Part shown: piece by piece, positions 42,776-50,855 of the stretch
Layout of the letters: each line of letters opens with the position of its first letter
Position numbering within the stretch: position 1 is the first letter of the stretch
Assembly: GCF_000187895.1 (NCBI RefSeq)
Contig: NZ_DS990132.1
Location: 84,377 to 148,376, forward strand
Length of the DNA stretch: 64,000 nt
From: Phocaeicola plebeius DSM 17135
GTDB lineage: Bacteria > Bacteroidota > Bacteroidia > Bacteroidales > Bacteroidaceae
Reading direction: 5' to 3'
Notes under the pieces: generated by a model
Database searches by the model: none
Told to the model about the DNA's origin: nothing
The model's input: the letters and a program-made list of their open reading frames with translations, nothing else
Position numbers and translations under genes: made by a program

Positions 42776-44584
42776 ATGAGAAATCCAGAGCAAGTATTAA
42801 ACATTTTAGCTGGACACAGCAATGAGCCCGAGTATAAATACGAAAGGCTTTACCGTATTCTATTCAATGAACAGATGTTCTTTGTCGCCTACCAACGTAT
42901 GTATGCAAAGCCGGGCAACATGACACCCGGCACAGATGGCAAAACTGAGGATGAAATGAGCATTGATAGGATAAACAAACTCATAGAGAGTATAAAGGAT
43001 GAGACTTATAGTCCCAATCCTGCAAAGAGAACTTACATTCCGAAAAAGAATGGGAAGATGCGTCCGCTAGGAATACCGTCTTTTGAAGACAAATTGGTTC
43101 AAGAGGTAGTAAGAATGGTGCTTGAAGCCATATATGAGGGACACTTTGAGTGGACATCGCACGGTTTCAGACCAAACCGAAGCTGCCACACAGCACTGAA
43201 AAGTCTACAAAACAATTTCAACGGTGCAAAATGGTTCATTGAGGGAGATATAAAAGGCTTCTTTGACAACATAGACCATAATGTGCTGATAGAAATAATG
43301 AAAGGCAGAATAGCAGACGACAGATTTCTTCGTCTGATACGGAAATTCCTCAATGCAGGGTACATGGAAGAGTGGCAATTCAACAAGACTTATTCAGGGA
43401 CACCGCAAGGTGGTATCATAAGCCCTATTTTGGCAAACATATACCTAGACAAGTTCGATAAGTACATGGATGAATATGCCAACAAATTCAATAAAGGGAC
43501 AGCAAGAAGCCGCAACAAGGATATTTGCAAACTCAACAGCAGAGTACACTACCTAAAACGTAGGATAAATGAAGTAGAGGATGTAAACGTAAGAACAAGG
43601 ATGGTAGAAGAACTGCACGAAAAGCAGAAGCTGATACTTACAATGCCAAGTGGCAATGATATGGATGTAAACTTTCGCAGGTTGAAATACGTGCGCTATG
43701 CCGATGATTTCCTTATCGGAGTTATCGGAACGAAAAACGAATGTGAGACAATCAAAGCTGACATCACTAAGTTTATGCAGGAAAAGTTAAGGCTGGAGAT
43801 GTCACAGGAAAAGACTTTGATTACAAATGCACAAGACAGCGCAAAATTTTTGGGTTACGAAATATATGTCCGTAAAGACTATGCCACAAAGAGAAACAGT
43901 AACGGAACAGTGCGCAGATACTTCAACGGGAATGTGATACTACACGTTTCAAGAGAAGTAATCAAGAACAAGCTGCTCAGCCTCGAAGCCATGAAAGTTG
44001 TCACCAAACACGGCAAGGAAACATGGGTGTCAAAAGGCAGGACTTATATGATTGACAATGAAGCGCACGAGATTGTATCTCAGTTTAATACCGAAATACG
44101 AGGGTTCTACAACTATTACTCAATAGCAAACAATGCATCGGCTTTGGGACGCTCTTTCGGCTGTATTATGAAGTTCTCCATGTACAAAACTCTTGCTCAA
44201 AAGCTGAATATGTCAGTGAGAAAAGTCATTGAAAGATACCGCAAGGACAATCTCTTTGCAGTGCCTTTTGTAAACAAGGGAGGAGAAACCAAGTACAGGG
44301 TATTCTATAATGAGGGATATGCCCGCAAAACGGATTGTGAAACAGCCCCAAGTGACAATCTGCCGTACATGTTCAAAACGCCATCGTTGAGTCTGATAGA
44401 AAGGCTTACAACAAAAACGTGCGAACTATGTGGCAAGCACGGAGAAGTGGTAATGCACCATGTCCGCACACTCAAAGAGTTAAAAGGTAAAAATGACTGG
44501 GAACGCAAAATGCTCTACATGCACAGAAAGACTTTGGTTGTATGTGCGGAGTGTAACGCAAAAATCCAGAGATGTGTCAAGTAA
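42776..44584 (+). CDS. Group II intron-encoded protein: reverse transcriptase, maturase, HNH
   Basis: A 602-residue LtrA-type protein. RT blocks in order: RTYIPKKNGKMRPLGIPSFED, EGDIKGFFDNIDH, TPQGGIISPILANIYLDKFD and the catalytic KYVRYADDFLIG (about residue 308). The X/maturase part follows (about 400-500, including EIRGFYNYYSIANN). The C-terminus has a zinc-type HNH endonuclease: CELCGKHG, then VMHHVRTLKELKG and CAEC. It would aid splicing of the integrase transcript and drive retrohoming by cutting the target strand. All key residues look intact, so the intron may be active. Confidence 0.95.
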   Translation: MRNPEQVLNILAGHSNEPEYKYERLYRILFNEQMFFVAYQRMYAKPGNMTPGTDGKTEDEMSIDRINKLIESIKDETYSPNPAKRTYIPKKNGKMRPLGIPSFEDKLVQEVVRMVLEAIYEGHFEWTSHGFRPNRSCHTALKSLQNNFNGAKWFIEGDIKGFFDNIDHNVLIEIMKGRIADDRFLRLIRKFLNAGYMEEWQFNKTYSGTPQGGIISPILANIYLDKFDKYMDEYANKFNKGTARSRNKDICKLNSRVHYLKRRINEVEDVNVRTRMVEELHEKQKLILTMPSGNDMDVNFRRLKYVRYADDFLIGVIGTKNECETIKADITKFMQEKLRLEMSQEKTLITNAQDSAKFLGYEIYVRKDYATKRNSNGTVRRYFNGNVILHVSREVIKNKLLSLEAMKVVTKHGKETWVSKGRTYMIDNEAHEIVSQFNTEIRGFYNYYSIANNASALGRSFGCIMKFSMYKTLAQKLNMSVRKVIERYRKDNLFAVPFVNKGGETKYRVFYNEGYARKTDCETAPSDNLPYMFKTPSLSLIERLTTKTCELCGKHGEVVMHHVRTLKELKGKNDWERKMLYMHRKTLVVCAECNAKIQRCVK

Positions 44585-44602
44585 GATGATGTTACAGATG
44601 GA

Positions 44603-44636
44603 GAGCCGTATACATGGAGACGTGTAAGTACGGTTC
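44603..44636 (+). ncRNA. Group II intron domain V
   Basis: A 34-nt hairpin, the canonical length. Lower stem GAGCCGTA/TACGGTTC with the AGC catalytic triad near its base, a two-base bulge, upper stem ACATG/CGTGT and a GAGA tetraloop. Domain VI follows up to 44697. Confidence 0.9.
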
Positions 44637-44697
44637 GGGGGCAGGCAAACGAAAACCTACCGCTGTAAAGCGGAAAGGCGTTGTTTGCCGAGCCTAC

Positions 44698-44786
44698 GGA
44701 TAACCAACCAGAAGATCAGCAGCGACATGGAAATCCTGTCCCATAAGCTGGAAAAGATGGAGAAGGAAATATGCGATGCCATATGA
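44698..44786 (+). CDS. Tyrosine integrase, exon 2
   Basis: 89 bases that complete the integrase. Read with the last base of exon 1 they give Arg followed by 28 residues, starting ITNQKISSDMEIL and ending KEICDAI, then TGA (44784-44786). This is the usual C-terminal helix of Bacteroidales integrases following the YAR segment. Without splicing this part is never translated. Confidence 0.9.
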
Positions 44787-45278
44787 GGAAATGGTATTTA
44801 TGAAACGGACGATTTTCCCCTTCCTCATCAAAGTTCGTCCGTCCCTGCGGGACTCCGCGTTTTCCCTTCGGTTTCCGGTAGAAAATTTCCGCATGGTGAA
44901 ATTTTCTACCGGAAAAACGCTCCGAAAGCGCAGGGACGGACGTAAAAGGGATTCAGAAGGCGAAAACTGCGACCGACGTAGTGCATGTGCGACAAGGAAA
45001 AGAACTGTCCGGGAGCCCCTTTTCATGCCGTACCCCGGCATGAGACCGCTTTCCTCTCCGGCTGTGGTGAAGGCTCTCCTGCTCCCTCTGCATTGCATAT
45101 GCGAGTTGTTCCGCCTGTATCCACGTCAGCCGGTATTGCCTGCCCTTTCCTTGGTAGAAACGGCTTGTCGCAACAGGCGGCGTGACACAAACTTTTCCGG
45201 ATATGGAGGACCATTCCGGAAAATACACCGTACATTTGTACATCGAACCAATAATAACCGAATAACCGTTAAAAGAAC
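44787..45278. other. Intergenic region with a long palindrome
   Basis: No gene is seen. Outer arms CGTCCGTCCCTGCG (44836-44849) and CGCAGGGACGGACG (44929-44942) match exactly, as do the inner arms TTTCCGGTAGAAAATTTC (44872-44889) and GAAATTTTCTACCGGAAA (44898-44915), making a hairpin of 107 bases. A TTTTCCGGA/TCCGGAAAA repeat lies near 45193-45222, and a -7-like box TACATTTG at 45231-45238 precedes the next gene. Confidence 0.7.
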
Positions 45279-46082
45279 ATGGCTAAAATTAAAGTCCAAA
45301 ATACAGAAGTGACAGTCATCACGTACAATGACAAGGATTATATCTCCCTGACCGACATGGTCCGCAATATGGAAAACGGTCCCGCCCTTATTGAAAAGTG
45401 GTTGCGTAACAAGAATACCGTCGAGTTTCTGGGCATATGGGAGGAGATGTACAATCCGGATTTTAATTCCCCCGAATTCGAGGGAATTAAAAACGAGGCC
45501 GGATTGAACCGTTTCATCCTTTCCGTCAAACAATGGGTGGAAAAGACCAACTCCAAAGGTATCATCGCCAAGGCCGGACGCTATGGAGGGACTTACGCAC
45601 ACAAGGATATCGCGTTCGAGTTCGCCACGTGGGTATCCCCTCAATTCAAGCTGTACCTGCTGAAAGAGTTCCAGCGGTTGAAAGAGGAGGAACAGGCCCA
45701 GCTCGGCTGGAGTGCGAAACGGGAACTGTCAAAGATCAACTACCGCATACATACCGATGCCATCAGGCAGAACCTGATACCGGTGGAAGTCACCCCCGCA
45801 CAGGCCGGCGTCATCTATGCGGAAGAGGCGGACGTGCTCAACGTAGCCATGTTCGGGATGACCGCCAGGATGTGGCGTGAGCAGAATCCCGGTCTGAAGG
45901 GCAATATCCGTGACTATGCCTCCATCAATGAACTGATCTGCCTCTCCAATATGGAAAACCTGAACGCCGTATTCATAGACCAGGGCATACCGCAAGGCGA
46001 ACGGCTCGTGAGACTGAACCGGATAGCCATCCAGCAAATGCGTGTGTTGGAAGATGATGGCGGACGAAAACTGCTTGAATGA
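45279..46082 (+). CDS. KilA-N domain protein
   Basis: A 267-residue protein. Residues about 1-130 match the KilA-N domain: YNDKDYISLTDMVRNMENGP, then a LIEKWLRNKNTVEFLGIWEE segment, and GRYGGTYAHKDIAFEFATWVSPQFKLYLLKEFQRL, the characteristic end of the domain. The second half (about 150-267) is helical and typical of the longer Bacteroidales forms. KilA-N proteins are DNA-binding and spread by mobile elements, often as antirepressor-like or regulatory proteins. It lies between the integrase and the transfer genes. Confidence 0.92.
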   Translation: MAKIKVQNTEVTVITYNDKDYISLTDMVRNMENGPALIEKWLRNKNTVEFLGIWEEMYNPDFNSPEFEGIKNEAGLNRFILSVKQWVEKTNSKGIIAKAGRYGGTYAHKDIAFEFATWVSPQFKLYLLKEFQRLKEEEQAQLGWSAKRELSKINYRIHTDAIRQNLIPVEVTPAQAGVIYAEEADVLNVAMFGMTARMWREQNPGLKGNIRDYASINELICLSNMENLNAVFIDQGIPQGERLVRLNRIAIQQMRVLEDDGGRKLLE

Positions 46083-46205
46083 GAATTCCGGCAGGCAACG
46101 CATCGGCATGTCCGTAAACGGGGCAAGGAGGTGAAATGCCGCCTGATCCACATTCATGCATGGGATATGGGATACTGAAGCTACGGAACGGCTTACAGCC
46201 TGATA

Positions 46206-46469
46206 TCAAGTGTCATAACCGTTCCGTGGCGGGGTATTGTTCGGAACACATTCCCGAATGAGGTCTTCCATGATTTTAAAAGACTCCGTATTCCAGAAGG
46301 AACAAACGTACACATACAATTTCTCCGGAACGGCTAACCTTCCTGTCACTTCCCTGTAATCCTCCCCAAAATCAACACTGCCGTATAAACCGCATGAAAG
46401 CCCGGACATGCTTCCTGTTTCCAATCCCATTTCCGCTCCTTCTGCAATATCACGTATTGCCGTTCTCAT
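46206..46469 (-). CDS. Small protein, unknown
   Basis: An 87-residue frame from the ATG at 46469 (the frame is open further to 46520). Composition is protein-like: MRTAIRDIAEGAEMGLETGS, then YREVTGRLAVPEKLYVYVCSF and an acidic helix (ESFKIMEDLIREC). No family recognised. It is alone on the minus strand between KilA-N and the sigma-like gene. Gene status is uncertain. Confidence 0.4.
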   Translation of the reverse strand: MRTAIRDIAEGAEMGLETGSMSGLSCGLYGSVDFGEDYREVTGRLAVPEKLYVYVCSFWNTESFKIMEDLIRECVPNNTPPRNGYDT

Positions 46470-46611
46470 TCCATATCCTTGAATATTTCTCCAAGTATGC
46501 CGAAGACAGAAAAGCTGCATGGTATTTTAGATTCTCACCGGACAGGCAATAGACAGAAGGAATCCGTCATCCTCATTTCTTGCGGCAAAAATAGTTGTTT
46601 TTCAGGCCGGT

Positions 46612-46700
46612 CCCGCAAGGCGGCCCTGCGGGCTGGTTGCTCGTGAAAAAATCTTCCTCACGCTTTGCGTGAGCGTATTTTTTCACGGCAAGCCTTGCCG
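46612..46700. repeat. Three consecutive hairpins before the sigma-like gene
   Basis: CCCGCA/TGCGGG (46612-46617, 46627-46632); nested GTGAAAAAAT/ATTTTTTCAC (46643-46652, 46677-46686) around TCACGC-TTT-GCGTGA (46658-46672); and CGGCAA-GCC-TTGCCG (46686-46700). They stand 90 bases before the start of the sigma-like gene and could be a recombination, transfer or regulatory site. Confidence 0.65.
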
Positions 46701-46789
46701 GAGACCGCCGAAAAACAAACTGGAGGAAGCACAAGAAATAAGAATGCCTACCCGTGTAGGCCATGTATAACTCAAAAAAATATAAGGTT

Positions 46790-47350
46790 ATGGCAGACAA
46801 GAGCGCAGAAAAGGAAAGACTGTTCAACGAGTGGTTCACAAAATCCTATGACAGGTTGAGAGGGACGTTACGCCGGTACGGAATGCTGGACGAGGACAAT
46901 TTCCATGACACCTACCTTTTCGTAAGAAGGCAGGTGCTGGTTCCCGGAAAGGACATAACGGACTATGACGCGTATTTCATCGGATGCTACAAAAAGGCGG
47001 CCCTGATAAAGATTAAAAGGGAGAACCGGTATGCACACCCTGAAGATGATTTCTTCCTCCGATGTGGCGAGGAGGCAAAATTCCTTTCCGAGGACGACCT
47101 GAACGGGTGCGAGCGGCTGGTAAGAGACATACTGCGTTTCGTAAGGCAGAAGTTCTCCTACGAGGAATACCGGATGTTCATGCTCAGGTTCTATGAAGCG
47201 CAGTTCTCGTTCAAGGCGCTGGCGGAATGCATGGGTATCTCGGCATCGGCCATATCGCAGAAAGTATGCAGGATAGTGGACGCGGTACGTACCCACAGCG
47301 GTTTCGCATGGAGAAGTCAGATGCTGGCGGTGGAAAGCTTCATGTATTGA
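46790..47350 (+). CDS. Sigma-70-like (ECF-type) factor of the mobile element
   Basis: A 186-residue protein from the ATG at 46790 (MADKSAEKERLFNEW). The first half resembles sigma region 2: EDNFHDTYLFVRRQVLVPGKDITDYDAYFIGCYKKAAL. The end (YEEYRMFMLRFYEAQFSFKAL followed by AECMGISASAISQKVCRIV) is a region 4 HTH. Such small sigma-like proteins occur in Bacteroidales integrative elements, though the group has no well-known function. It probably regulates the element's genes. It is followed after 38 bases by the gene at 47389. Confidence 0.75.
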   Translation: MADKSAEKERLFNEWFTKSYDRLRGTLRRYGMLDEDNFHDTYLFVRRQVLVPGKDITDYDAYFIGCYKKAALIKIKRENRYAHPEDDFFLRCGEEAKFLSEDDLNGCERLVRDILRFVRQKFSYEEYRMFMLRFYEAQFSFKALAECMGISASAISQKVCRIVDAVRTHSGFAWRSQMLAVESFMY

Positions 47351-47388
47351 AAAACAAAAACAGTTCAACCGATAAAAGAAGGACAATT

Positions 47389-47781
47389 ATGGCACTGATA
47401 GTATACAACAGGGAAAACTCCCGTCCGCAGGAAGTCACATACAAGGGTAAGCGGACCATCAACCTTGACAGCAGGGGGACTGTCTATCTGTCAAAGACGA
47501 TGTCAATCGAATTAGGAATCCTCGGCGGCGGACGGGTGAACTTCGCCCACGACGACGAGACGGGTGACTGGTATATCTGCCGGGCCGACGACAGCGAGGG
47601 GTTCATCGTCTGGAAGGACAAAAGATACGCAAGGTTCTCGGCGGGGTTTATCGTGCAGAGGCTCATGCGGCAGGCGAAGGTGGAGAGGAAGAGCGTGCAG
47701 TTCATGATGGCGAGGATGCCGGTAGAGATTGGCGGAGTGGCCTATTACAAGATACTGCTCTCGAATCCGATACTCAGATAG
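47389..47781 (+). CDS. Small DNA-binding-like protein of the mobile element, unknown
   Basis: A 130-residue basic protein from the ATG at 47389 (MALIVYNRENSRPQEV). The N-terminal part (KRTINLDSRGTVYLSKTMSIELGI) looks like an AbrB/SpoVT-like or ribbon-type strand region; the rest (GFIVQRLMRQAKVERKSVQFMMARM) is a basic helix. It sits directly after the sigma-like gene and before a terminator (47827-47871). Function not recognised. Confidence 0.65.
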   Translation: MALIVYNRENSRPQEVTYKGKRTINLDSRGTVYLSKTMSIELGILGGGRVNFAHDDETGDWYICRADDSEGFIVWKDKRYARFSAGFIVQRLMRQAKVERKSVQFMMARMPVEIGGVAYYKILLSNPILR

Positions 47782-47826
47782 AGACATGGGCCGGAGGAGT
47801 CCGGCTGTATATGACATGACGGAGAC

Positions 47827-47871
47827 AGGCGCATCCGACGGGACAAAAGCCCGGAGGATGTGCCTGTTTTT
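47827..47871 (+). terminator. Intrinsic terminator after 47389-47781
   Basis: AGGCGCATCC (47827-47836) pairs with GGATGTGCCT (47856-47865), one G-T pair, followed by GTTTTTA. Confidence 0.75.
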
Positions 47872-48243
47872 ATGTGCCGTCATGTTTACACACGGACATG
47901 CGGTTGTCACCGGCCGGCATAAGGTCACTCCGAAAAGACCGGGAAACGGCATTGCCGGAGGATAATGATACCGGTACGGAATATGCCGTCATTACGGGAA
48001 TGGATCGTCCCACCGGTACACGAACGACCCGCCCCAATTTCAGAATAACATAATGACATAATAAAATAAGGGTCTTTTTTTATAATGGAATCCCCGTATC
48101 TTATTGCCATACCGGAAAAATGTTTCCATGTCCCGCCATGTTATGCCAATGTTGTCACCGGATCATAATTCATAAAGAGAAATACTCTGTGTATAAATAC
48201 TTTATGAGCAAATTAAAGTCGTTCATCCGATGGAAAGAAAACG
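47872..48243. other. Non-coding gap
   Basis: About 370 bases between the terminators at 47827 and 48244. Short frames exist (for example 47925-48110 minus), but none has credible composition. Nothing else recognised. Confidence 0.4.
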
Positions 48244-48277
48244 AAGGGGCGACCGGTATGACAACCGACCGCCCCTT
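48244..48277 (-). terminator. Terminator of the minus-strand HTH gene
   Basis: AAGGGGCG (48244-48251) and CGCCCCTT (48270-48277), with an inner GGT/ACC pairing. On the minus strand the stem follows the HTH gene and is followed by CGTTTTC. Confidence 0.7.
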
Positions 48278-48303
48278 TATTCACGATCCCGTACGGAACA
48301 TTT

Positions 48304-48624
48304 CTAAAGTTCCTCCGGCCTGGTTCTCGCCTTCCGGTAGCAGCCGTCAAGCAACTTCTCGATATCGGAAGAACGGTACAATATCTTGCCGCCCAGCCGG
48401 GTAAATGCAAGCAGGCCGCTGTCACGGTACTGTTGCAGGCTGCGGCGGCTCACTTTCAGCTTTTCAGCCAGTTCGCGGTCCGTATAGAAGTTCTCGCCCG
48501 CCATCGCCGGTGACCTGCCGGCAAAGAGACGCTCCATGGAAACGGAGAGACGTTCGACGGTAGAGAAGAACTCTCTTATATGCTCGCTGCTCTCACGGGT
48601 GAGCAAACGGTTATCGGTATTCAT
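48304..48624 (-). CDS. Excisionase-like HTH protein
   Basis: A 106-residue protein from the ATG at 48624 (MNTDNRLLTRES; two codons earlier is an alternative). A helical N-terminal part (HIREFFSTVERLSVSMERLF) precedes a MerR/Xis-type winged helix: NFYTDRELAEKLKVSRRSLQQYRDS, then GLLAFTRLGGKILYRSSDIEKLL. Proteins of this form act as recombination directionality factors or regulators in Bacteroidales mobile elements. It pairs with the related gene at 48958-49269. Confidence 0.85.
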   Translation of the reverse strand: MNTDNRLLTRESSEHIREFFSTVERLSVSMERLFAGRSPAMAGENFYTDRELAEKLKVSRRSLQQYRDSGLLAFTRLGGKILYRSSDIEKLLDGCYRKARTRPEEL

Positions 48625-48663
48625 CATAAATCTCATCTGTTTGTTGGTTTGACATTTACTTTT

Positions 48664-48951
48664 TCAGTTTCTCATATATCGGCCCCACCCCATGACATGG
48701 AGGATATGGGGGCATCCCTCCGACATGAACCGGCACTCTTTCGTACCGATACGGATATGGCATCCCTCCCCGTCCCCGTCTATCCTGTAGAGCGAGAAAC
48801 TTCCCCGCCCGTACTCCGCGTCAAGGCTGTAGGCCAGCAGGCGGTAGTCCCCGCTGGAATCCCTGAAGATGTAGAAATCGGGACTGCCGTCCAGACTTTC
48901 CCAGCCGCCTGCCAGACTGCCGGGAGAAAGTATCATCCTTTCGTTTCCCAT
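48664..48951 (-). CDS. DUF3876-like protein
   Basis: A 95-residue protein that matches the pattern of DUF3876 of Bacteroidales mobile elements: LAGGWESLDGSPDFYIFRDSS at the start, then RLLAYSLDAEYGRGSFSLYRI and a Cys-containing end (KECRFMSEGCPHILHVMGWG). No activity is known to me. It is placed between two excisionase-like HTH genes, an arrangement seen in these elements, and starts 6 bases after the stop of the upstream one. Confidence 0.75.
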   Translation of the reverse strand: MGNERMILSPGSLAGGWESLDGSPDFYIFRDSSGDYRLLAYSLDAEYGRGSFSLYRIDGDGEGCHIRIGTKECRFMSEGCPHILHVMGWGRYMRN

Positions 48952-48957
48952 GGCTTT

Positions 48958-49269
48958 TCAAATTGATTTTCCCATGCTTTCAGCCCGCTTGCGGCGCTCC
49001 TCCACTATCCGGATGATACTTTCTACGTCCTCGGGCTTGTAATAAGTCTTATGGCAGATCTGTGTATATGCCAGCGTGCCATTGTCACGCAGGGTCTGCA
49101 GGGTTCTCGGGCTGACCTTCAGCAGTAGGCACACCTCCTGGTTGTCCAGCCATTTCTTCTCTTCCATGTCACCGTACAGCCGGCAAAGGGTGTCCAGCCG
49201 ATCCGCGAACGTCCGGAAGGCCGAGAGCATCGCCTCGAAGGTCCTTGCTTCAATGTTCACTATTTCCAT
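48958..49269 (-). CDS. Second excisionase-like HTH protein
   Basis: A 103-residue protein from the ATG at 49269 (MEIVNIEARTFEAML); a longer frame upstream has a weaker start. Layout is as in the gene at 48304: a helical start, then EEKKWLDNQEVCLLLKVSPRTLQTLRDN and TLAYTQICHKTYYKPEDVESII, a MerR/Xis-type HTH with the wing replaced by a Thr/Tyr-rich turn. Probably a regulator of excision or transfer. The three minus-strand genes form a unit transcribed away from the mobilization genes. Confidence 0.85.
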   Translation of the reverse strand: MEIVNIEARTFEAMLSAFRTFADRLDTLCRLYGDMEEKKWLDNQEVCLLLKVSPRTLQTLRDNGTLAYTQICHKTYYKPEDVESIIRIVEERRKRAESMGKSI

Positions 49270-49746
49270 AATTAATGTAATTTCAGGTTTGACATCTGTT
49301 TCATTCTCTTTTCGGATCCGGATTCCGTGCCGCAATTTAGTGAATTCCGGCGGAACATCCTGAATTTCAAGACAGGATGACTACCTTTGACACCATATGC
49401 GTACTTGTTTCATCCGCAAAGTAAATGATTGTTCCCGGATATGGTTCCGGCCCTTCATCAGATGTCATTATATGTCATCAGATGTCATGGAAATCTGATT
49501 TTAACATTCATTTGTTTTTAGTAAACAGATGTTCAGATCCGTTCCCGAAGAGTGGAAAATTTCCGGTGCGTATATTTGTGAAGTCATCACTGTCAGACTG
49601 ATCCAACAATATGAATAACGCGGCAAACCCCGCCAATCGGACCCGTCCGTTTCACACCGTCTGTTATTATCGTTTTATTTGCTTCCGACAACCGGGCAAA
49701 CGGGTAGACCGTGCCCACAGTATCAACCAGCTAAAATCCATGTACA
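49270..49746. other. Intergenic region with a 14-bp repeat pair
   Basis: No gene is seen in these 477 bases. TCATCAGATGTCAT occurs at 49455-49468 and 49475-49488 (20-base period). The divergent arrangement of the HTH unit and the mobilization genes makes this the control region of both. Confidence 0.6.
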
Positions 49747-50250
49747 ATGAAAAGTGAACCGACTGAAAAACCGAGAAGAAAGAAAACGGTGGTATCCGAA
49801 ACCGCAGACAGAAAGAACAGCCGTAGTCTCGAGCCCGGCCACGACGAGTGGTGGGAAAGACTCATGATGGAACCCGGTCCGGGGGAATCCGCCGGTACGG
49901 ACGCTTCCGTGACGGAATCGATGATTCCATCCGGGCTCGTTGCGGAGGAGGTATCCGGGGAGGCGAGAAGAAAGGACACCCCGCCGGAACCGGAAGACCC
50001 CGTGAGAAGAAGAACGAGCGGCAGGCAACGCAGGGCCTCGCTGGAGGAGTACCGGGAAACGTACCTCACCATCCCGAAGATCAGGAACCGCAAGACGGTG
50101 TTCGTCAGTGAGGATGTGAGGGACGAACTGGACGCCGTCGTCCGCAGGCTCGGCGGGCGTGGCATGAGCGTTTCCGGACTGCTGGAGAACCTTGCCAGGG
50201 AGCATCTTGCCGCCTACCGTGGGGACATCGAGCAGTGGAGAAAAATCTGA
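49747..50250 (+). CDS. DUF3408-like protein of the mobilization region
   Basis: A 167-residue protein. The N-terminal 100 residues are charged and disordered; the conserved part is at the end: YLTIPKIRNRKTVFVSEDVRDELDAVVRR and GMSVSGLLENLAREHL, a ribbon-helix-helix-like pattern of the DUF3408 family seen beside conjugation genes in Bacteroidales. It could act as a partition or transfer regulator. It stands before the candidate oriT and the MobC-like gene. Confidence 0.75.
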   Translation: MKSEPTEKPRRKKTVVSETADRKNSRSLEPGHDEWWERLMMEPGPGESAGTDASVTESMIPSGLVAEEVSGEARRKDTPPEPEDPVRRRTSGRQRRASLEEYRETYLTIPKIRNRKTVFVSEDVRDELDAVVRRLGGRGMSVSGLLENLAREHLAAYRGDIEQWRKI

Positions 50251-50345
50251 CAGCCTGTTACCGGGCGTGGAGTATACCCGATGTATGCACTGTTCCCTGT
50301 ATACCCGCTTCAATGTGGAAAATGCGGGGGGGGATTTTTCTGTGG

Positions 50346-50391
50346 GGGGAGCAAGGGTATGTTTCCGGATTCCCGAAAACCCTTGCTCCCC
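50346..50391. other. Candidate oriT: perfect 13-bp inverted repeat
   Basis: GGGGAGCAAGGGT (50346-50358) and ACCCTTGCTCCCC (50379-50391) pair exactly with a 20-base loop that itself contains TTTC/GAAA. It is about 90 bases before the MobC-like gene and about 465 before the relaxase. Such repeats beside mob genes mark origins of transfer; the nick site is not identified. Confidence 0.55.
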
Positions 50392-50479
50392 GCGCCCGGC
50401 GGTTGCTGGGAGGGCAAATCCGCTCCCGCCGGTCGCAGATTTTGGAATGAAAGAAGTACGGACGAAAAAGAAAAAACAT

Positions 50480-50851
50480 ATGACAAACGATGTGAATGGG
50501 ATGAAGAAAAAATGTGGCCGTCCGGCACTGGGCAGGACGCGTAAATTGACCAGAGGCGTGACGGTGAAGTTCTCCCCCGTCAGCTACGAGGCTCTCAGGT
50601 TCAGGGCAGGGAAGTCCGGCCGGAGTCTGGCGGTCTATATCAGGGAGGCAGCACTGGCGGCCACCGTTACGGCAAGGCATACACCGGAGGAGAACGCACT
50701 GTTGCGCAGCCTGGCGGGAATGGCTAACAACCTGAACCAGCTGACAAAGCTCTCGCACCAGACCGGCTTTTACAGGACAAGGCTGCTGATAGAGGGGCTG
50801 CTGGGAAAGCTGAAGCGGATCATGGATGATTACAGACCGAAAGGAGGATAG
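50480..50851 (+). CDS. MobC-like relaxosome protein
   Basis: A 123-residue basic protein from the ATG at 50480; an alternative ATG lies at 50447. It has RGVTVKFSPVSYEALRFRAGKSGRSLAVYIREAAL, the ribbon-helix-helix-like DNA-binding part of the MobC family, and the typical GMANNLNQLTKLSHQTGF block, followed by LLGKLKRIMDDY. It would bind near oriT and help the relaxase. It stops 4 bases before the relaxase ATG, as in BmgA/BmgB-type mobilization modules. Confidence 0.9.
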   Translation: MTNDVNGMKKKCGRPALGRTRKLTRGVTVKFSPVSYEALRFRAGKSGRSLAVYIREAALAATVTARHTPEENALLRSLAGMANNLNQLTKLSHQTGFYRTRLLIEGLLGKLKRIMDDYRPKGG

Positions 50852-50855
50852 CCTC

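Larger units (their letters stand above)
42203..44697 (+). mobile_element. Complete group II intron inside the integrase gene
   Basis: The 5' end is GTGCG, the standard group II start, at 42203. The 3' end is placed at 44697 because joining 42202 to 44698 restores the integrase frame as TAT GCC CGG ATA ACC AAC, giving the normal ending YARITNQK. Length 2495. Domains I-III occupy 42203-42775 as structured non-coding DNA, domain IV holds the intron protein (42776-44584), and domain V is at 44603-44636. The intron is in the same orientation as its host gene, as splicing needs. Confidence 0.92.

Noticed and set aside
47729..48404. Small plus-strand frames at 47729-47965 and 48120-48404
   Set aside because: They cross the terminators at 47827 and 48244 or the antisense of the HTH gene and show no protein-like pattern.
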